From Motacilla alba alba (taxonomy: Eukaryota > Chordata > Aves > Passeriformes > Motacillidae): 64,000 nt of DNA. Of this stretch, positions 53,201 through 63,425 are shown piece after piece. The stretch's first letter is position 1. Every line of letters begins with the position of its first letter. The notes beneath the pieces are model-generated. The model made no database searches, had not been told where the DNA came from, and was given only the letters and a program-made list of their open reading frames with translations. The stretch spans positions 6,298,872 through 6,362,871 of the forward strand of contig NC_052019.1 in NCBI RefSeq assembly GCF_015832195.1. The letters are read 5' to 3'. A program made the position numbers and the translations under genes.

Positions 53201-56200
53201 ACTTATTGTGATTAAGATAGCACCAGCGTCCAGAGGACTCTCAAGGAGGATGCTGTGGCCCCTGGAAGAGGCACTGCATTCACACCAACAGCCAGGTTTC
53301 TGGCAGCCCCTTTCCAGGCTTTTTGGTTCTCACCATTCCCACATGGGATGCATCCTACAATCAGTTTTATTTCTAAGTCCTTTTTCAGAACAGTTCCAAT
53401 GTTGACTGGGATCCCTTTGTCTCTCCCTACCCATTGGGCAGCAGAATATTATCCTAAAATAAGGAAAGAGCCTTAAAGTAATTGTTGAATTTTTAAAATA
53501 TTTTATGACTTGTGTCTTTTAATCAGAGCTGTGCATGCTTTACGAAAACTGCTTTTCCTTGCTTTCCCCAGCTACTAATTCTTACAGAACTCACAAAAGG
53601 TAAGTAATTGTATTTTCCTCTACAATTTTGAATTTGGTTGACATCAGCCAAAGACTCAAAAATTTCCATCTGACAGACGGAGAAACACAGACAGACAGCA
53701 CAGTTAACCTACCTAAGGTATTTCAGTAAAGAAAATAAAAACAATACAATAATATTCCATCTTGAAAACTTAAGATATTTATAAAAATATATTCAGCTTC
53801 TTTAAATGAGATGAACTCATAGGAACCAAGCTCTTGCAATCTATTTAGGGGTCAATCAAAGCAATGATATTGATTTAAGTACCGATCAGATTTGAAAAAA
53901 ATAAAACCCAACCAGCTTCATGCTGATACAAAAACTCTTTCAAATAAAGATTTGTGTAACACTGTTTATATTTCATCTGCTGCATGGAGGAGTAGCAGAT
54001 GTTCCTTTGATATTCTGAAATACTGAACAGCCATCATCTGACTTATTGTAACACTTAACCATCCTCTGGGGAAAAGCAAGTGGGGATCATGAGACACAGA
54101 AGGAAGACATAAAGGTGACAAGAATGCATTACTGCAAAGATGAGAATATTTAATGTGTACATGTTGATTACCCCAACATACAATTTAATTAGGACTTCTA
54201 ACACATTTATAGGACCTCTTCTCATTGGGAATTCTTCCATAGCATCAAGCTCATAAAGCTTACCGGGTATATTTCCACTCAGGTTCCTGAATTATAGAGC
54301 CATGACTTTTTTATATGCAACTTTAATTATCATTCCAATCATTTTATCTGTTCTTAATCAAGGATAAGCAATCATCATTAATGTCTTTCTTAAAGAATAT
54401 GGTAATTTGCATCCTTCCAGCCCTCCAGAGCAGTGACATGTTCTAATGAAACATCTAATATTTTTGTTAAGTGTCCCAATAATTTAATTTTTAAATTCCT
54501 TCTGTGCTTTTGAAGTAAATTATCAGGTTCTGCTGAAATGGTGCAATTTAAGACTGATGTAACTTAAAAATTAACATTGTTTGGAGCAAGGTGTTGAACA
54601 AAATGACCTCCAGAGGTCCTTGACAACTTAAATTATTCCTTGACTGAAATTATTAACAACGTTTGCAGCATGAATACGTTGACACTGAAAGCATATTAAA
54701 ATATGCCCTTTAACTGTTTATGAAGGGCTTTTTGATTCTTTTCATGTTTGATTACTGTGTGAATTGTACCTTTGTATTATAATTGCATTTTGTTGTTTGT
54801 TGCAATTTTTTTGAGTAACATTGTCCTCTTCAATGTGCAAGGCCTTCATGTTTAGCTGTACTGAATTTTATTAAATGTTTTTAGTGTTTCTCTTTCATCC
54901 TTATAAGGCATTGTCTCTTAGGTAGGCATCAGTCTACAAAAATATGAATGTTTCCACAACCTATTTATAGAATCAGCTAAAGAGAAGATTGCTCCTGGGA
55001 GAAATGCAAAATTAAAGATTCCTAATGATTAATCAAGAAATGGAATTAAAAGCTCTTAACTCTCCAGTGAATAACAAAAATTCCCAACAATATTTCAAAC
55101 TCTTTCTTAATCACATAGCTATAAGGAAAATAGTTAAGCTTAAGAGAAAACAGGGAAAAAAACCTAATCCACTTGAAAAGACTGCTGAGCTTTCAGTCCA
55201 TTACATGAAATAATTCATTACAGTTCATTTTTTGTGATGCAAAAATGCCAAAATCAATAAGCATTTTTCCCCATTTCTAAAGTAGTCACTGATGTTACAC
55301 AGTAACCAGCTGTATTTCTTGAAAAGTTTAGAATGATTTACAGTCTAGCAGTACCTGAAAACCTAAAAAGTTTCCATAGGCTTTAATTTAAATGAATATT
55401 TACAACAAAAAGCAGAGCTGTCTAGTGCCTGAGTATCTTAGTTTAGCAACCTGTTAGCAGTAAATAGTCATGTCACAGTTGGCAAAAACAGAAAAGGAAG
55501 CATTCTTTAATGCAAATAGTTTAGCTGTTAAGCAAACCACAGAGTAATGTAATGCAACAAAACTAAAGCTTGATTTACCTCTTTTGAAAGGACTAAGGTA
55601 CGACAAGCCCTCCTACAGACCAAACATTCATCTTTTTTGCCTGTAAGGTAAAGACACATTTAAAATATAGATCAAACGGAATATATATTGAATATATTGT
55701 AAATATAATGTGATGCCTAAACCTCTGGAGCTTGTGGAAGAAATCTGCAGGTTGCACAAGAAGTATGAATAAACACGAATAAAGAATTTGATTCCATAAC
55801 CATTACACTGAGTTGTGCAGGAAAAATGTGTGTGAATGTCATCAGGTCTTACTCCTGTAAATAAGCATTCATGTAAATGATTTTATGAATACCATTAGTG
55901 TCACAGAATGCAGGTGACTTTTAGTTTCCTTGATTTAAATAGGACTACTTGCCTGGTTTAATTAAATGTATGCTTAAGTGCACTAATGACTTACAGTCAA
56001 TCTGATACATGGCTTTTTAGACTGGGGCACAGTTAGGTTATCCCAACAAAATATATGAAACGCAAATGTCAAGAAATTAGTAATTTTGCCTTTTGAATTC
56101 CCCCAGAGTGAAAACAATATCCCAACAAAATATATGAAACCCAAATGTCAAGAAATTAGTAATTTTGCCTTTTGAATTCCCCCAGAGTGAAAATAATAAA

Positions 56201-57395
56201 ATCACTTTTAAAACTTTACAACTTTTAAACTCTTTATCTGCAAACATATTAGAAAATATCCATAGAAAATACACATTATTTCAATATTTATAATTGATAA
56301 CTCTACTAGCTACTGCCTTTCTGAAGATTTTAAGGATCAGCGTTTATAAACATCATTACATACATTTTAAACCTCATTACTACTGAATTCACAGCAAAAA
56401 GATACATAGTCTCTCATATGCTTTTCTACCAAACAATATTAAGAGCAGAGAGAAAAGATGTTCATGTTCTAGGAGCCTGCAAGCTGTAGAGGCTGCATTT
56501 TATGATCCTCCATCCTCAATAGCAACCCTGTGAAAACATCTAGTCAAAAGCTTTTAGTTCTGAAATACAGATTGATCATCTTTTCTGTGTGCCCTTACAA
56601 AAACCAGGGCATTTAGCACGATGTGAAAGGGGAAAACATTGGTATTCGTCTGCTGCATTTTTTTCCCTTTTGTAAAACAACCTCATTATTCCTCTGCGTT
56701 TCCCACATAACTTTGTCCAAGAGCATCACATGAGTCCCAGAATACGACTCTGGAACTGTAAAAACAAAAGAGCTTCAAAACATCACCTCCAATCTTCCCT
56801 CCTGCTGCTGAAAGTCTTCAGGAACAACACTGGGCCTCAAAACTTATCAAAACTACTTCCAAAACCTATCCTGAACACATCCTACGTTTTTTCAATTGCT
56901 CTTTCACTAAGGAAAAAACATTATTTTTCTCAAATTAGCCAGAACAGAAGACCATCTACTTGTGGGGTTTTTTTAAAAACAAAATTATGAATCATAAGCA
57001 TCCAGAATCCAGTTTAATTAAAGCCTCCATTGCCTGTGCCCAAAGCTTGCTCTCAAAGCCTCACCCACCTGGAGATGGGCACAGGCAAGTTTTACTGTTC
57101 AAAGCGAATCAACAGCAAGGACTGGAAAGGCTTATCAGCAACATTCGAAAAAGTGCTCAGGGCTTTGTTGTTTGTTTGTTTGTTTGTTTGTTTTTCCACA
57201 GCGGGTGAGAAATACCAAAGTTTGAGGTGGATGTGTGCACGCAGCACAGCCCGCCCGGCCGGGCGCGCCCCAGCAGCCATTACCTTTCTGCAGGCAAACC
57301 TCACAGAAAACGTGGCCGCAGCTGGTGAGGCAGAACCGCGGCGTGGGGTTGCGGGGCTCGCACAGGCAGGAGTTGCAGAAGACGAGCCCGGCCAT
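40987..57395 (-). CDS. RNF212: RNF212, RING-finger meiotic crossover factor (complete, 11 coding exons)
   Basis: The coding exons, in transcript order, are 57395-57284, 55640-55579, 52970-52896, 49588-49532, 46938-46880, 45464-45403, 45313-45244, 44438-44393, 43638-43575, 42018-41946 and 41215-40987. They sum to 909 bases, 302 residues plus a TGA stop, close to the roughly 300 residues of mammalian RNF212. All ten introns are GT-AG and every phase joins. The N-terminal C3HC4 RING has Cys7, Cys10, Cys26, His28, Cys31, Cys34, Cys43 and Cys46. A predicted coiled coil follows (about residues 70-122, with LEESLKK), then a Ser/Pro-rich tail with MEAMEID and TPPQDGRMG, which match the known family pattern SMEVD...SPPQDGRMG. 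Family knowledge: RNF212 is a Zip3-like SUMO E3 that marks and stabilises recombination sites on the synaptonemal complex in meiotic prophase. The start ATG lies in a good context (CCCCATGG) inside a CpG island. Exon 7 and the 3' end are the least certain parts. Confidence 0.92.
41946..42018 (-). CDS. RNF212: RNF212 exon 10
   Basis: 73 bases between CCAACAG and ACAAG|GTAATT, reading SVSYRSSQIALIKPSQSIG and onward. SVSYR after the DGRMG junction is also expected from the long rodent form of the protein (recalled, not aligned). The phase runs from 1 to 2. Confidence 0.85.
43575..43638 (-). CDS. RNF212: RNF212 exon 9
   Basis: 64 bases between CATGTAG and TATGG|GTGAGT, reading GPTRLSVITPPQDGRM, close to human GPARISMISPPQDGRM. 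It ends in phase 1. This is the best conserved block outside the RING and coiled coil. Confidence 0.93.
44393..44438 (-). CDS. RNF212: RNF212 exon 8 (acidic SP motif)
   Basis: 46 bases between TTGCCAG and GGAGA|GTAAGT. It completes one codon and then reads MEAMEIDPVPSPMRR, matching human SMEVDLSPSPIRK. The SP dipeptide could be a phosphorylation site (inference). It ends in phase 0. Confidence 0.9.
44967..45003. repeat. Imperfect (CTAT)n repeat in RNF212 intron 7
   Basis: Units of ctat/ctag with interruptions (ctatctatctatgcattcat). Intronic. Confidence 0.8.
45244..45313 (-). CDS. RNF212: RNF212 exon 7 (preferred version)
   Basis: 70 bases from acceptor GACTTCAG to donor GAAAC|GTGGGT. The phase runs from 1 to 2, which joins exon 6 to exon 8. 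It reads PSRKQNVFSSYSLHSSRP followed by STSE, and LHSSRP resembles PPHSSAP at this place in the human protein. Both splice sites are weaker than those of the other exons. A 25-base alternative (45264-45240), read in another frame, also keeps the phase, so the exact exon is uncertain. Confidence 0.7.
45403..45464 (-). CDS. RNF212: RNF212 exon 6 (linker)
   Basis: 62 bases between CCCTTTAG and CATCCA|GTAAGA. It completes Arg122 and reads MKPPEKTTPLPFSSTSRNPS, a Pro/Ser/Thr-rich linker that is only weakly similar to mammals. It ends in phase 1. The intron after it is only 89 bases. Confidence 0.85.
46880..46938 (-). CDS. RNF212: RNF212 exon 5 (coiled coil)
   Basis: 59 bases between CTCACAG and CAACG|GTAAGA, reading IAKLEESLKKVTQQIQQIQ with heptad-like spacing of I/L residues. 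It matches human ISRLEESLRKSVLQIEQLQ. It ends in phase 2. Confidence 0.94.
49532..49588 (-). CDS. RNF212: RNF212 exon 4 (coiled-coil start)
   Basis: 57 bases, 19 codons (residues 84-102), reading EFQEKYRKRLLKYHKQK, close to the human EFQEKHRKRLLAFYREK. The acceptor is TTTTTAG and the donor AAAAG|GTAACT. Phase 0 at both ends. Confidence 0.94.
51130..51399 (+). pseudogene. Truncated retroviral env 3' end
   Basis: About 89 codons remain, with an in-frame stop (tga, 51127-51129) directly upstream. The hydrophobic helix and acidic/basic tail agree with a membrane anchor and cytoplasmic tail. Surface subunit, fusion peptide and most of the transmembrane ectodomain are missing, so no working envelope can be made from it. 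Confidence 0.55.
51411..51662 (+). repeat. Retroviral LTR, about 252 bases
   Basis: TG...CA ends, a TATA-like box, and an AATAAA within the last 65 bases support an LTR. It may offer an antisense promoter or polyadenylation site inside RNF212 intron 3 (inference). Confidence 0.6.
52896..52970 (-). CDS. RNF212: RNF212 exon 3
   Basis: 75 bases, 25 codons (residues 59-83), between acceptor TTCATAG and donor CACAG|GTGAAT. It contains DIQSLFMPIDVLSKKYSKE, matching the family pattern DIQAFFMSIDSLCKKYSRE. It is in phase 0 at both ends and leads into the coiled coil. Confidence 0.95.
54570..54660 (+). repeat. CR1 remnant in RNF212 intron 2, sense
   Basis: The stretch tgttgaacaaaatgacctcc, then agaggtccttgacaacttaa and attattccttgactgaaatt, follows a CR1 3' end (ggactagatgacctccagagg type). 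It is opposite in orientation to RNF212. Confidence 0.7.
55579..55640 (-). CDS. RNF212: RNF212 exon 2 (end of RING)
   Basis: 62 bases between TTACAG and GAG|GTAAAT. With the G carried from exon 1 it reads GKKDECLVCRRACRT and onward, supplying the last CxxC zinc pair (C43, C46). It aligns with the human segment GKKNECLICKAPCRT and ends in phase 0. Confidence 0.95.
56041..56198. repeat. 79-bp direct tandem duplication in RNF212 intron 1
   Basis: Copy 1 is 56041-56119 and copy 2 is 56120-56198. They differ at about two positions (acgcaa against acccaa, and gaaaacaa against gaaaataa), so the duplication is recent. Each unit contains tttgccttttgaattccccc. It is not part of any exon. Confidence 0.97.
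57164..57196. repeat. (TTTG)n microsatellite in RNF212 intron 1
   Basis: About seven tttg tetramers, less than 90 bases inside the intron from the exon 1 donor. On the minus strand it reads (CAAA)n. Confidence 0.95.
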
Positions 57396-57570
57396 GGGGC
57401 AGCGGGGCAGGACGGCCGGGCGGCGGCCCGGGGCTCGGGCAGAGCCGCTCGTCCTCAGGCCGAGCCCCGCGGGGGCGTCCCCGCCATGTCCCGCCTGCTG
57501 AGGCGGCCCTGAGGGCAGCGCGGCCCGCGCCCCGGCCGCCGCGGGGCCTCAGGGCGGCAGAGCTTGGTCT
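57235..57570 (-). promoter_or_regulatory. CpG island / RNF212 promoter
   Basis: About 330 bases are very rich in G, C and CpG (runs such as cggccgggcgcgcc and ccccggccgccgcgg), in sharp contrast to the AT-rich surroundings. The island covers RNF212 exon 1 and the 170 bases upstream of its ATG. No TATA box stands out, as is usual for CpG-island promoters. The transcription start cannot be placed from sequence alone. Confidence 0.8.
57284..57395 (-). CDS. RNF212: RNF212 exon 1 (start codon and most of RING)
   Basis: The exon encodes residues 1-37, beginning MAGLVFCNSC, with six of the eight zinc ligands (C7, C10, C26, H28, C31, C34). The donor is AAAG|GTAATG and the exon ends in phase 1. The human protein begins with the very similar pattern WVFCNRC...TNCGHVYCDACLGK. 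It lies in the CpG island. Confidence 0.95.
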
Positions 57571-57923
57571 TCACACACACCCCAATATTTGTTTTTTCGG
57601 GCCTCTCACTACCAAACTGGAGCGGTGCCGACACAGACGGTGCTCTGAAAGATTCGCCCTCCCGTCCCCAAAGGTGGGAAACAGAGCGGCACCCACAGCG
57701 CTCGAGACAGCACCTTCAGCAGGAGCTCCGCCCTGCTCGCTCCTCCCGGGTCAGCAGATGTAGAAAAAAAATAGAAAAGCAGAAAAAATAATTATGGATT
57801 TCACTCTTTTAAATGCAAGAATCCTGGAAGTTCGTTAATTCGCTGTCACGGGTGAATTTGCTGTGACATCTTCTGTTGTGGAAAAAGAGCAAAACAAAGA
57901 GATTTGATGTTCATTTCTTAGAC

Positions 57924-57943
57924 AAAAAAAAAAAAAAAAAAAA
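57924..57943. repeat. Poly-A tract (20 A) upstream of RNF212
   Basis: 20 adenines between RNF212 and TMED11, about 530 bases upstream of the RNF212 start. Confidence 0.95.
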
Positions 57944-58184
57944 GACCGCATCGCTTGCTAGTGTCCCGTGATGAAAATTTTAGGCACAAAGTCCCCTACA
58001 GATTAGTTGCTGTGCAGGGTCTAGCTCTGGGCATGACAGAGCCACAAACTGCAGAGGAAGCTTTCAACTTCACAAAGGTTTCTGCCCCCGAAGTGCTTTC
58101 CAAAAGAGCTCTGAGTCAGCTTGTGCTTTATGGAGTTAATAAAAAATCTTGAAGGAGAGTGAAAACATTTCATAAAAGAAAAGA

Positions 58185-58245
58185 TTATCATGATGATATG
58201 ATGATGATTATTAATAATAGTAGTAGCATTAGTAGTAGTAAAGAA
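58185..58245. repeat. Trinucleotide-rich tract (ATG/TAG)n
   Basis: Short runs of gat/atg and then tag units, imperfect. Confidence 0.8.
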
Positions 58246-58292
58246 TTAAGCAATCACAAGTTGCATTCAAGATGCCCAAGTCTTAGTGCTGA

Positions 58293-58315
58293 GTCTATAC
58301 TCTTTGAGTATAGAC
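58293..58315. repeat. Perfect 10-bp inverted repeat, 3-base loop
   Basis: gtctatactc and gagtatagac are exact reverse complements around ttt. It lies between RNF212 and TMED11. Confidence 0.9.
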
Positions 58316-60101
58316 CTAATTAATATGGTGAAACATGATCAGCTCTTTTATGAATTCTGAAATGTTGTTTGTCCTGGATTACCAGCTGGAGTGTATTGTA
58401 AGTGAAATGAGTTATGTTTGTCACTGGGATGTGGTTAGGAGCCTTACACTAAATATCAGCTAAAGTCTGAACAACAGTCTTGTCACACTTTATTACTTTC
58501 TTCTTGGACTTCATATACCATATGGTTTTAACACATATTTCCTTCTTACCCACTACCAAAGATGTTATTACAAGACGTGTTGTGAGTGAGTGCTCTAGAG
58601 AAGTTAATTTAATAACACTTACTGGTCATTCCAAGTGGCACCTCTGAAGTATCTGAATTTTAAAATATAGGACACAATGCAGTGAGTAGCTTTATGAGAT
58701 TTTATTTGGATTGATTTGGTCCCTGGAACGTTGCTTTTTGTCTCTACTTTATATCAATTTTATTGATTCTCACATACTACCAGCTGTCTTTTAATTCCCA
58801 TGCTGGAAATATAAGTAGACTTAAAGGAAAATGTCATTTCCTTGCTAAAGAAAACAGCAGGTGGGAAGATAGAAAAAAGAAAGAAAGCAGTGCCTTTAGA
58901 ACAATAATTGGTCTACAGATATTTCACCTTTCACTACTTTTTAAACCAGCAAAGGGTCTGAAAAGATGAGTGGGAAAATAAACCACAATATTCTGTTGTC
59001 ACAGTGCTCTGGACACTTCAACTTCCATGTCTTTGTATGTAATCACCTCCAGCTCCTTCCTTCTACTACTGCTGCTTTGTCAAGCTAATTATCTGGATTT
59101 TTAACCACAGCCTTTGACTTGTCATTGGATGATACTGTAGTTACACTGCTATTTTTACATAAACTAGCTAAATTAGGGCATAAAGGTACATGCAACCAAG
59201 CTGCAATAAGTAAAATGGAAAATTAAGTCAAAATCTGGTAATTTCTGTAGGCAGTCATATTAAAGTTGCTAAATTATTAAAATTATAAAAATTCTCCACA
59301 CAGAAACATTTAGTACAGGAATGAATTAAAATAAAATTGGCATTGTTTACCAAGAAACCAAATAATTTGGGTTGCTTTGGCATTCTTCATAAAGACTAAT
59401 TTACATCAACAACTGTGGGAGGCATCTGATCATCATCAACTCCATAGCCTAATGTTAAAGGCTTTTCTATGAGAAAAAGTAAGTATAATTCCAAATTGCT
59501 TGTCTGGGTCTCTCTCTTCTATGATAATTTTTGCCACCACTGATCAGTTCAAACTCTGAATATTTTGCAAGAAAGCATTCACAATTTTATTTAGGTGTTA
59601 CACATATATAGATTGAGTTCAAGACACTCTCACCCAATTAAGCACTGCAGGGGATGTAATTATTTCTCTGTTTACTATAGGAATCCTAGTCAGTCTGAAG
59701 TGCTGAACTGTTCATAGTAGTGCAAAATAAGATTTCTCAGCAAGCAGAGTAATTTAAAATCTTAGGAAACTTTATTTTAGGTTTGTATTTCAGATTTAAC
59801 CTAAATTAAACATTCTTCATTAAGTACTGAACTTAAATGCTGCCTTAGTCACTGACTCCTTCTATATTTAGCTTTACATCTGTAGATGGGGAAAGAAAAT
59901 GATAAAAGATGGGATTCAAGGAGCAAAACATGAGGGGATGCCAGGTGTTGTGACCTAGCTGGAGAAACCAGAGTTAGAACAGAAGATGAGAGAAGGTTGA
60001 GAGTTCTGTACAAGCATTTTCCTCATAGGTGCAGGGTTTCTTTGGATGTTCAGTGTTACATGGTGTGCAATTTTTGAATCTGTGTATTGACTTTATAGAA
60101 C

Positions 60102-60251
60102 TTAAACAAGCTTCTTAGATATAAAGAAATCTCTGAGAGATTTGATTTGCCAGATTCCAACAGAGATGAGGATTAGTGTTTGTACAATAGCCCACCACAA
60201 AATATTGCTGTTGGTTTCTTCGCTTGTTTTCCGAAATTTTTCTTCACGCTC
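60102..60251 (-). CDS. TMED11: TMED11 last exon (membrane helix and KKLV tail)
   Basis: 150 bases including TAA, after acceptor TTCTCTAG. It reads [17 protein letters not shown], then the membrane segment, then [12 protein letters not shown] at the C-terminus. A candidate polyadenylation hexamer on this strand lies at 59771-59776, about 330 bases after the stop. Confidence 0.94.
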   Translation of the reverse strand, partial: EREEKFRKTSEETNSNILWWAIVQTLILISVGIWQIKSLRDFFISKKLV

Positions 60252-63200
60252 CTAGAGAATAAAGGAAAAGCATAATTATTACCTTTTGGAATCTGTATCT
60301 TTCATGGTAACTAGAAAGGCATCCCTCTTCTGCATAGCGGTGAACAAAAACATTTTTCCACGTAGATAAAAATGAAGGTTTGTATCTTCACAAATCAAAA
60401 CTGAGAAGCGAGCACACTGCATCCTGAAGCAGGAAGATAAACAGAGCTTCCCTTGTTCACAGATGTATTGTGCAAAACATGTTCCTTCAGTACAGATTTT
60501 AACTGGTTTATGTTTATATAATTTACTGTCAAGAGCCCTTTTGCAGCCAGATTTCTGGTTTTGGGTAACAAGTTGATACACCTCAAACACAGTCTATCTA
60601 TGTGCATATAGAAAAGCGACTGGGTGTACACTTGTTTGAAGAAGGGCTATATAAATATACACTTCATGGGGATATATAAATATACACTCAGTCATTTCCT
60701 TCCTCACTCAATGGAGTTTGTGCACCCAGGGCAGCGTGGAAACAACAGCATCACCCACAATGGTACCTGCCACCTGCTGGGCTGCCGTGGCTGAATCTGA
60801 CCAAGAAAACTCTGCTTGGAAAATCCTGCTTTAAAATAACACCTGTTGCTACAAGCATCAGCCCACAGTGATTAATTAATTTTATGTAACTGCTTAAAAA
60901 TATTTTGCAAGGTAATGGAGACTATTTTGGTTAAATATCTATGGATTTTTATGAGTTAGTTAAAAATACCACTGCAATTGGATAATAAACCTCATAATAC
61001 TTTATAAATCAATAACCCTCTATACAATATTTTTAACATTTACATCATGGGACATACATACTCTTTCATAGTCTTGTTCTCTGGTTACGTGATGAATTTG
61101 CTCAATTAGATGCTCTAGTCTGACATTAACTTCATTCACTTTGTCTTTGGCTTGAATAGTAGATTCATCCAAAAAATGTTCTCCAACTCTGATGTCCAAG
61201 TGGAGACGCTGCAAAAAGAAAAAAAATGTTCTCATTACTGTATCTTCTGCTTTTTCAAAGTTCCTTAGATTAAAAATGAAACAATGGATAATTTCCCCTT
61301 ACGATTATTGTAGGAAAATAGTTTTAATTGCTTATAAAAATTAAAATTACTCCTACAGTTAGAATCAGGTGGAAAATCTGAAGGGTTTCTTAATTTTATT
61401 TTTAAATTAGTTATACAAATTTACAGTCTTCACTAATGTTAGGGCATTATTTTATGCTGGTATTGATTCAACCGCCATTAAAATGTTGCTTTTGTCCAAA
61501 ATAGTTTAAAAAAAAAAGACTGCTCATTATATTTCACATTTCATCCTGATATTGCAGAAATTACTATCTGTAATAGTACTGTTGGAGGCTTTTTACAAAT
61601 ACACTTCTAGGTTCCCTCACATAACTGTTTTCTTCACATTATTTATCCAAGTTGGAATACCTCCCAAGATCCTCCAGGCTGTTGTGTGATCTATAGCAAA
61701 AATGCCTCAAGCCAGCCAAGCAATAGAACAGAATGAAGAGAAAAGAATGGAACTTGCAATGTTATGCAGCTTATTATGGCATGCATTAGAAATTCTAGTA
61801 AAACTGTAGGAGATACTTCTCCTAGAAGCCAATTAGTACCTAACAGATAATAAAAAGGTTTTAGTCAAACAAATAATCTTCAAAACCCTAGAAATTGATA
61901 TTACCATGATAGAATTTAGGTCTGCTCATAGATCAGCCACAAATGAAGAGTGTATTTTCTTGCAGTTGTCTTGAAGTTACCTAACAGTATAGGTGGAAAT
62001 CCATCTCACAACCTTGCATTTCTTTGTTTTTGTTTGAAAGAGTTCACATAACCCTATGGTTCTTACAAGAAACAATTAAAGATTCACCTTCACTAAAGAA
62101 TGTTTTTCCTTTTGTGATCTTTATTGCTCCAGATATAATTAAAAAGGACTACATTTTCCTTTTTTAATTTCTGTGTTCTCAAACAAACAACATTATTTAG
62201 TATTTGTGATATTAATGTTCTCCTTCCCTGCATCTCTTGGCTTCTTTTATATAGGATGGTCAGAACTCTACATGGTGCATGTATTGTGTAAAATAATGTT
62301 AATACATCCCCATCTGTACCAGATAAAAATCACCTGCACATCCTCAGAATCTCATTCATGGTGCATGGTTAACTGTAACCAACCAAAGCTTTATCCCTCT
62401 TACTCTCCCTAGTTGATAAGCTCCACAATTATTTTTTTTAATGATTAAAGCTAATTTCTTTTGCAATGTATATGATTAAATTTCCATTAATTTCTATCAA
62501 TCAGCCTGTAAGAACACCTTGTTATTCCAGTGTAATAATCCTACTCCAGTATTGTTATTTATGTGTTATCTACATGTTTCTGAAGTGCACAGCTAGGATG
62601 AGATTTAGCTTAACTCATTTAGAAGATGTTTATATTTAGCTGGTCATTTAACTCTTTTTCTGTCAGCTGAAGAGAAAAAGCCCCAAACCACTCTAGAGAG
62701 TAATTCTCTCCTGATTTTGGGAAGCAGCAAATAGATAAAATTTTAAAATACTATTTATAATTTTTTTTCTGCAATCAGTAGAGCCATGATATCACCTCTG
62801 ACAGCTTTCCCTCCTGCCTCAGCCCAGATCTGTGTTAAAACCAACTTTGCTGGGAGTAGACAATAACAAGTCGGCTGATATATTCTTCATTTGAATATCT
62901 TTCAAAAACTAAAATGTTACATTTTCATTGTAATCCAGTCTAAGTTAGTGAATACATGGAATATCTTTATGTCAAATGCTTGTGGTAGTCAATCTTACAT
63001 AATTGTCTTTTTGATTCAAATTAGTTGTTCTTAATGATCAGAATCTTTCACATTCAAAGCACAATACAAACATTAAATCTCTCTATCCTTAGTCGTGCCT
63101 CTTGAATGCTGACTTTTTAAATATGAGAACAGTCTTTTTATCATTTTATCTGCATAATTCTATGTTTGTTTTATTTAATCACTAAAAAACATTGAATTAT

Positions 63201-63425
63201 CTGCTAGAAGTTAGACCAACTTCTAATCCAGTTTGAAATCTCTGCTATTGGTAATGATTTATATTGTTACAACAAAGACTCTGTAGGAAATGCACCTACC
63301 AGTGTACTTCCTGCAATCACTGCAAATCTTGTGGAGTTTGACTGGAAACAGATTATATGCTCCCCAGAGATGTAGGATGTAAAAGTAAAGGTCCCTTGTG
63401 GCCCATACAGTTTTGACAACAGTAC
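60102..63425 (-). CDS. TMED11: TMED11, p24-family cargo receptor (3' three exons; 5' part outside window)
   Basis: Three minus-strand coding exons, 63425-63300, 61208-61062 and 60251-60102, join in phase 0 and encode 140 residues ending in TAA. They give the second half of the GOLD domain ([17 protein letters not shown]), the coiled-coil neck ([18 protein letters not shown]), a membrane helix ([16 protein letters not shown]) and a short cytoplasmic tail [11 protein letters not shown] plus KK near the C-terminus is the COPII/COPI sorting signal of this family, typical of the TMED4/9/11 group. Such proteins carry cargo and shape vesicles between ER and Golgi. The signal peptide and first half of GOLD (about 75 residues) should lie beyond 64000. 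The assignment to TMED11, not TMED4 or TMED9, rests on its position beside RNF212. Confidence 0.9.
61062..61208 (-). CDS. TMED11: TMED11 exon (GOLD end and coiled-coil neck)
   Basis: 147 bases, 49 codons, between TTTTTGCAG and GAAAGA|GTATGT. It begins [11 protein letters not shown], the family pattern LHLDIQVGEH, and ends with REQDYER, typical of p24 proteins before the membrane-proximal segment. Confidence 0.94.
63300..63425 (-). CDS. TMED11: TMED11 exon (GOLD domain, second half)
   Basis: 126 bases, 42 codons, between AAATTGCAG and ACTG|GTAGGT. It reads [20 protein letters not shown], then [11 protein letters not shown]. The cysteine in ICFQSNS is the conserved second cysteine of the GOLD disulphide. 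SNSTR offers an N-glycosylation motif. Confidence 0.92.

Larger units (their letters stand above)
57571..60101. other. RNF212-TMED11 intergenic spacer
   Basis: Contains the poly-A tract, the trinucleotide-rich tract, a small inverted repeat and presumably the TMED11 3' UTR at its right end. No other exon is seen. Confidence 0.6.

Noticed and set aside
57030..57512. Plus-strand frame of 160 codons over the CpG island
   Set aside because: Shadow of RNF212 exon 1 and its GC-rich promoter, where stop codons are rare on all strands.
60648..60688. Direct repeat of a 16-base AT-rich word (60648-60663 and 60673-60688) in a TMED11 intron
   Set aside because: Low-complexity AT-rich sequence; a chance or slippage origin is enough to explain it.
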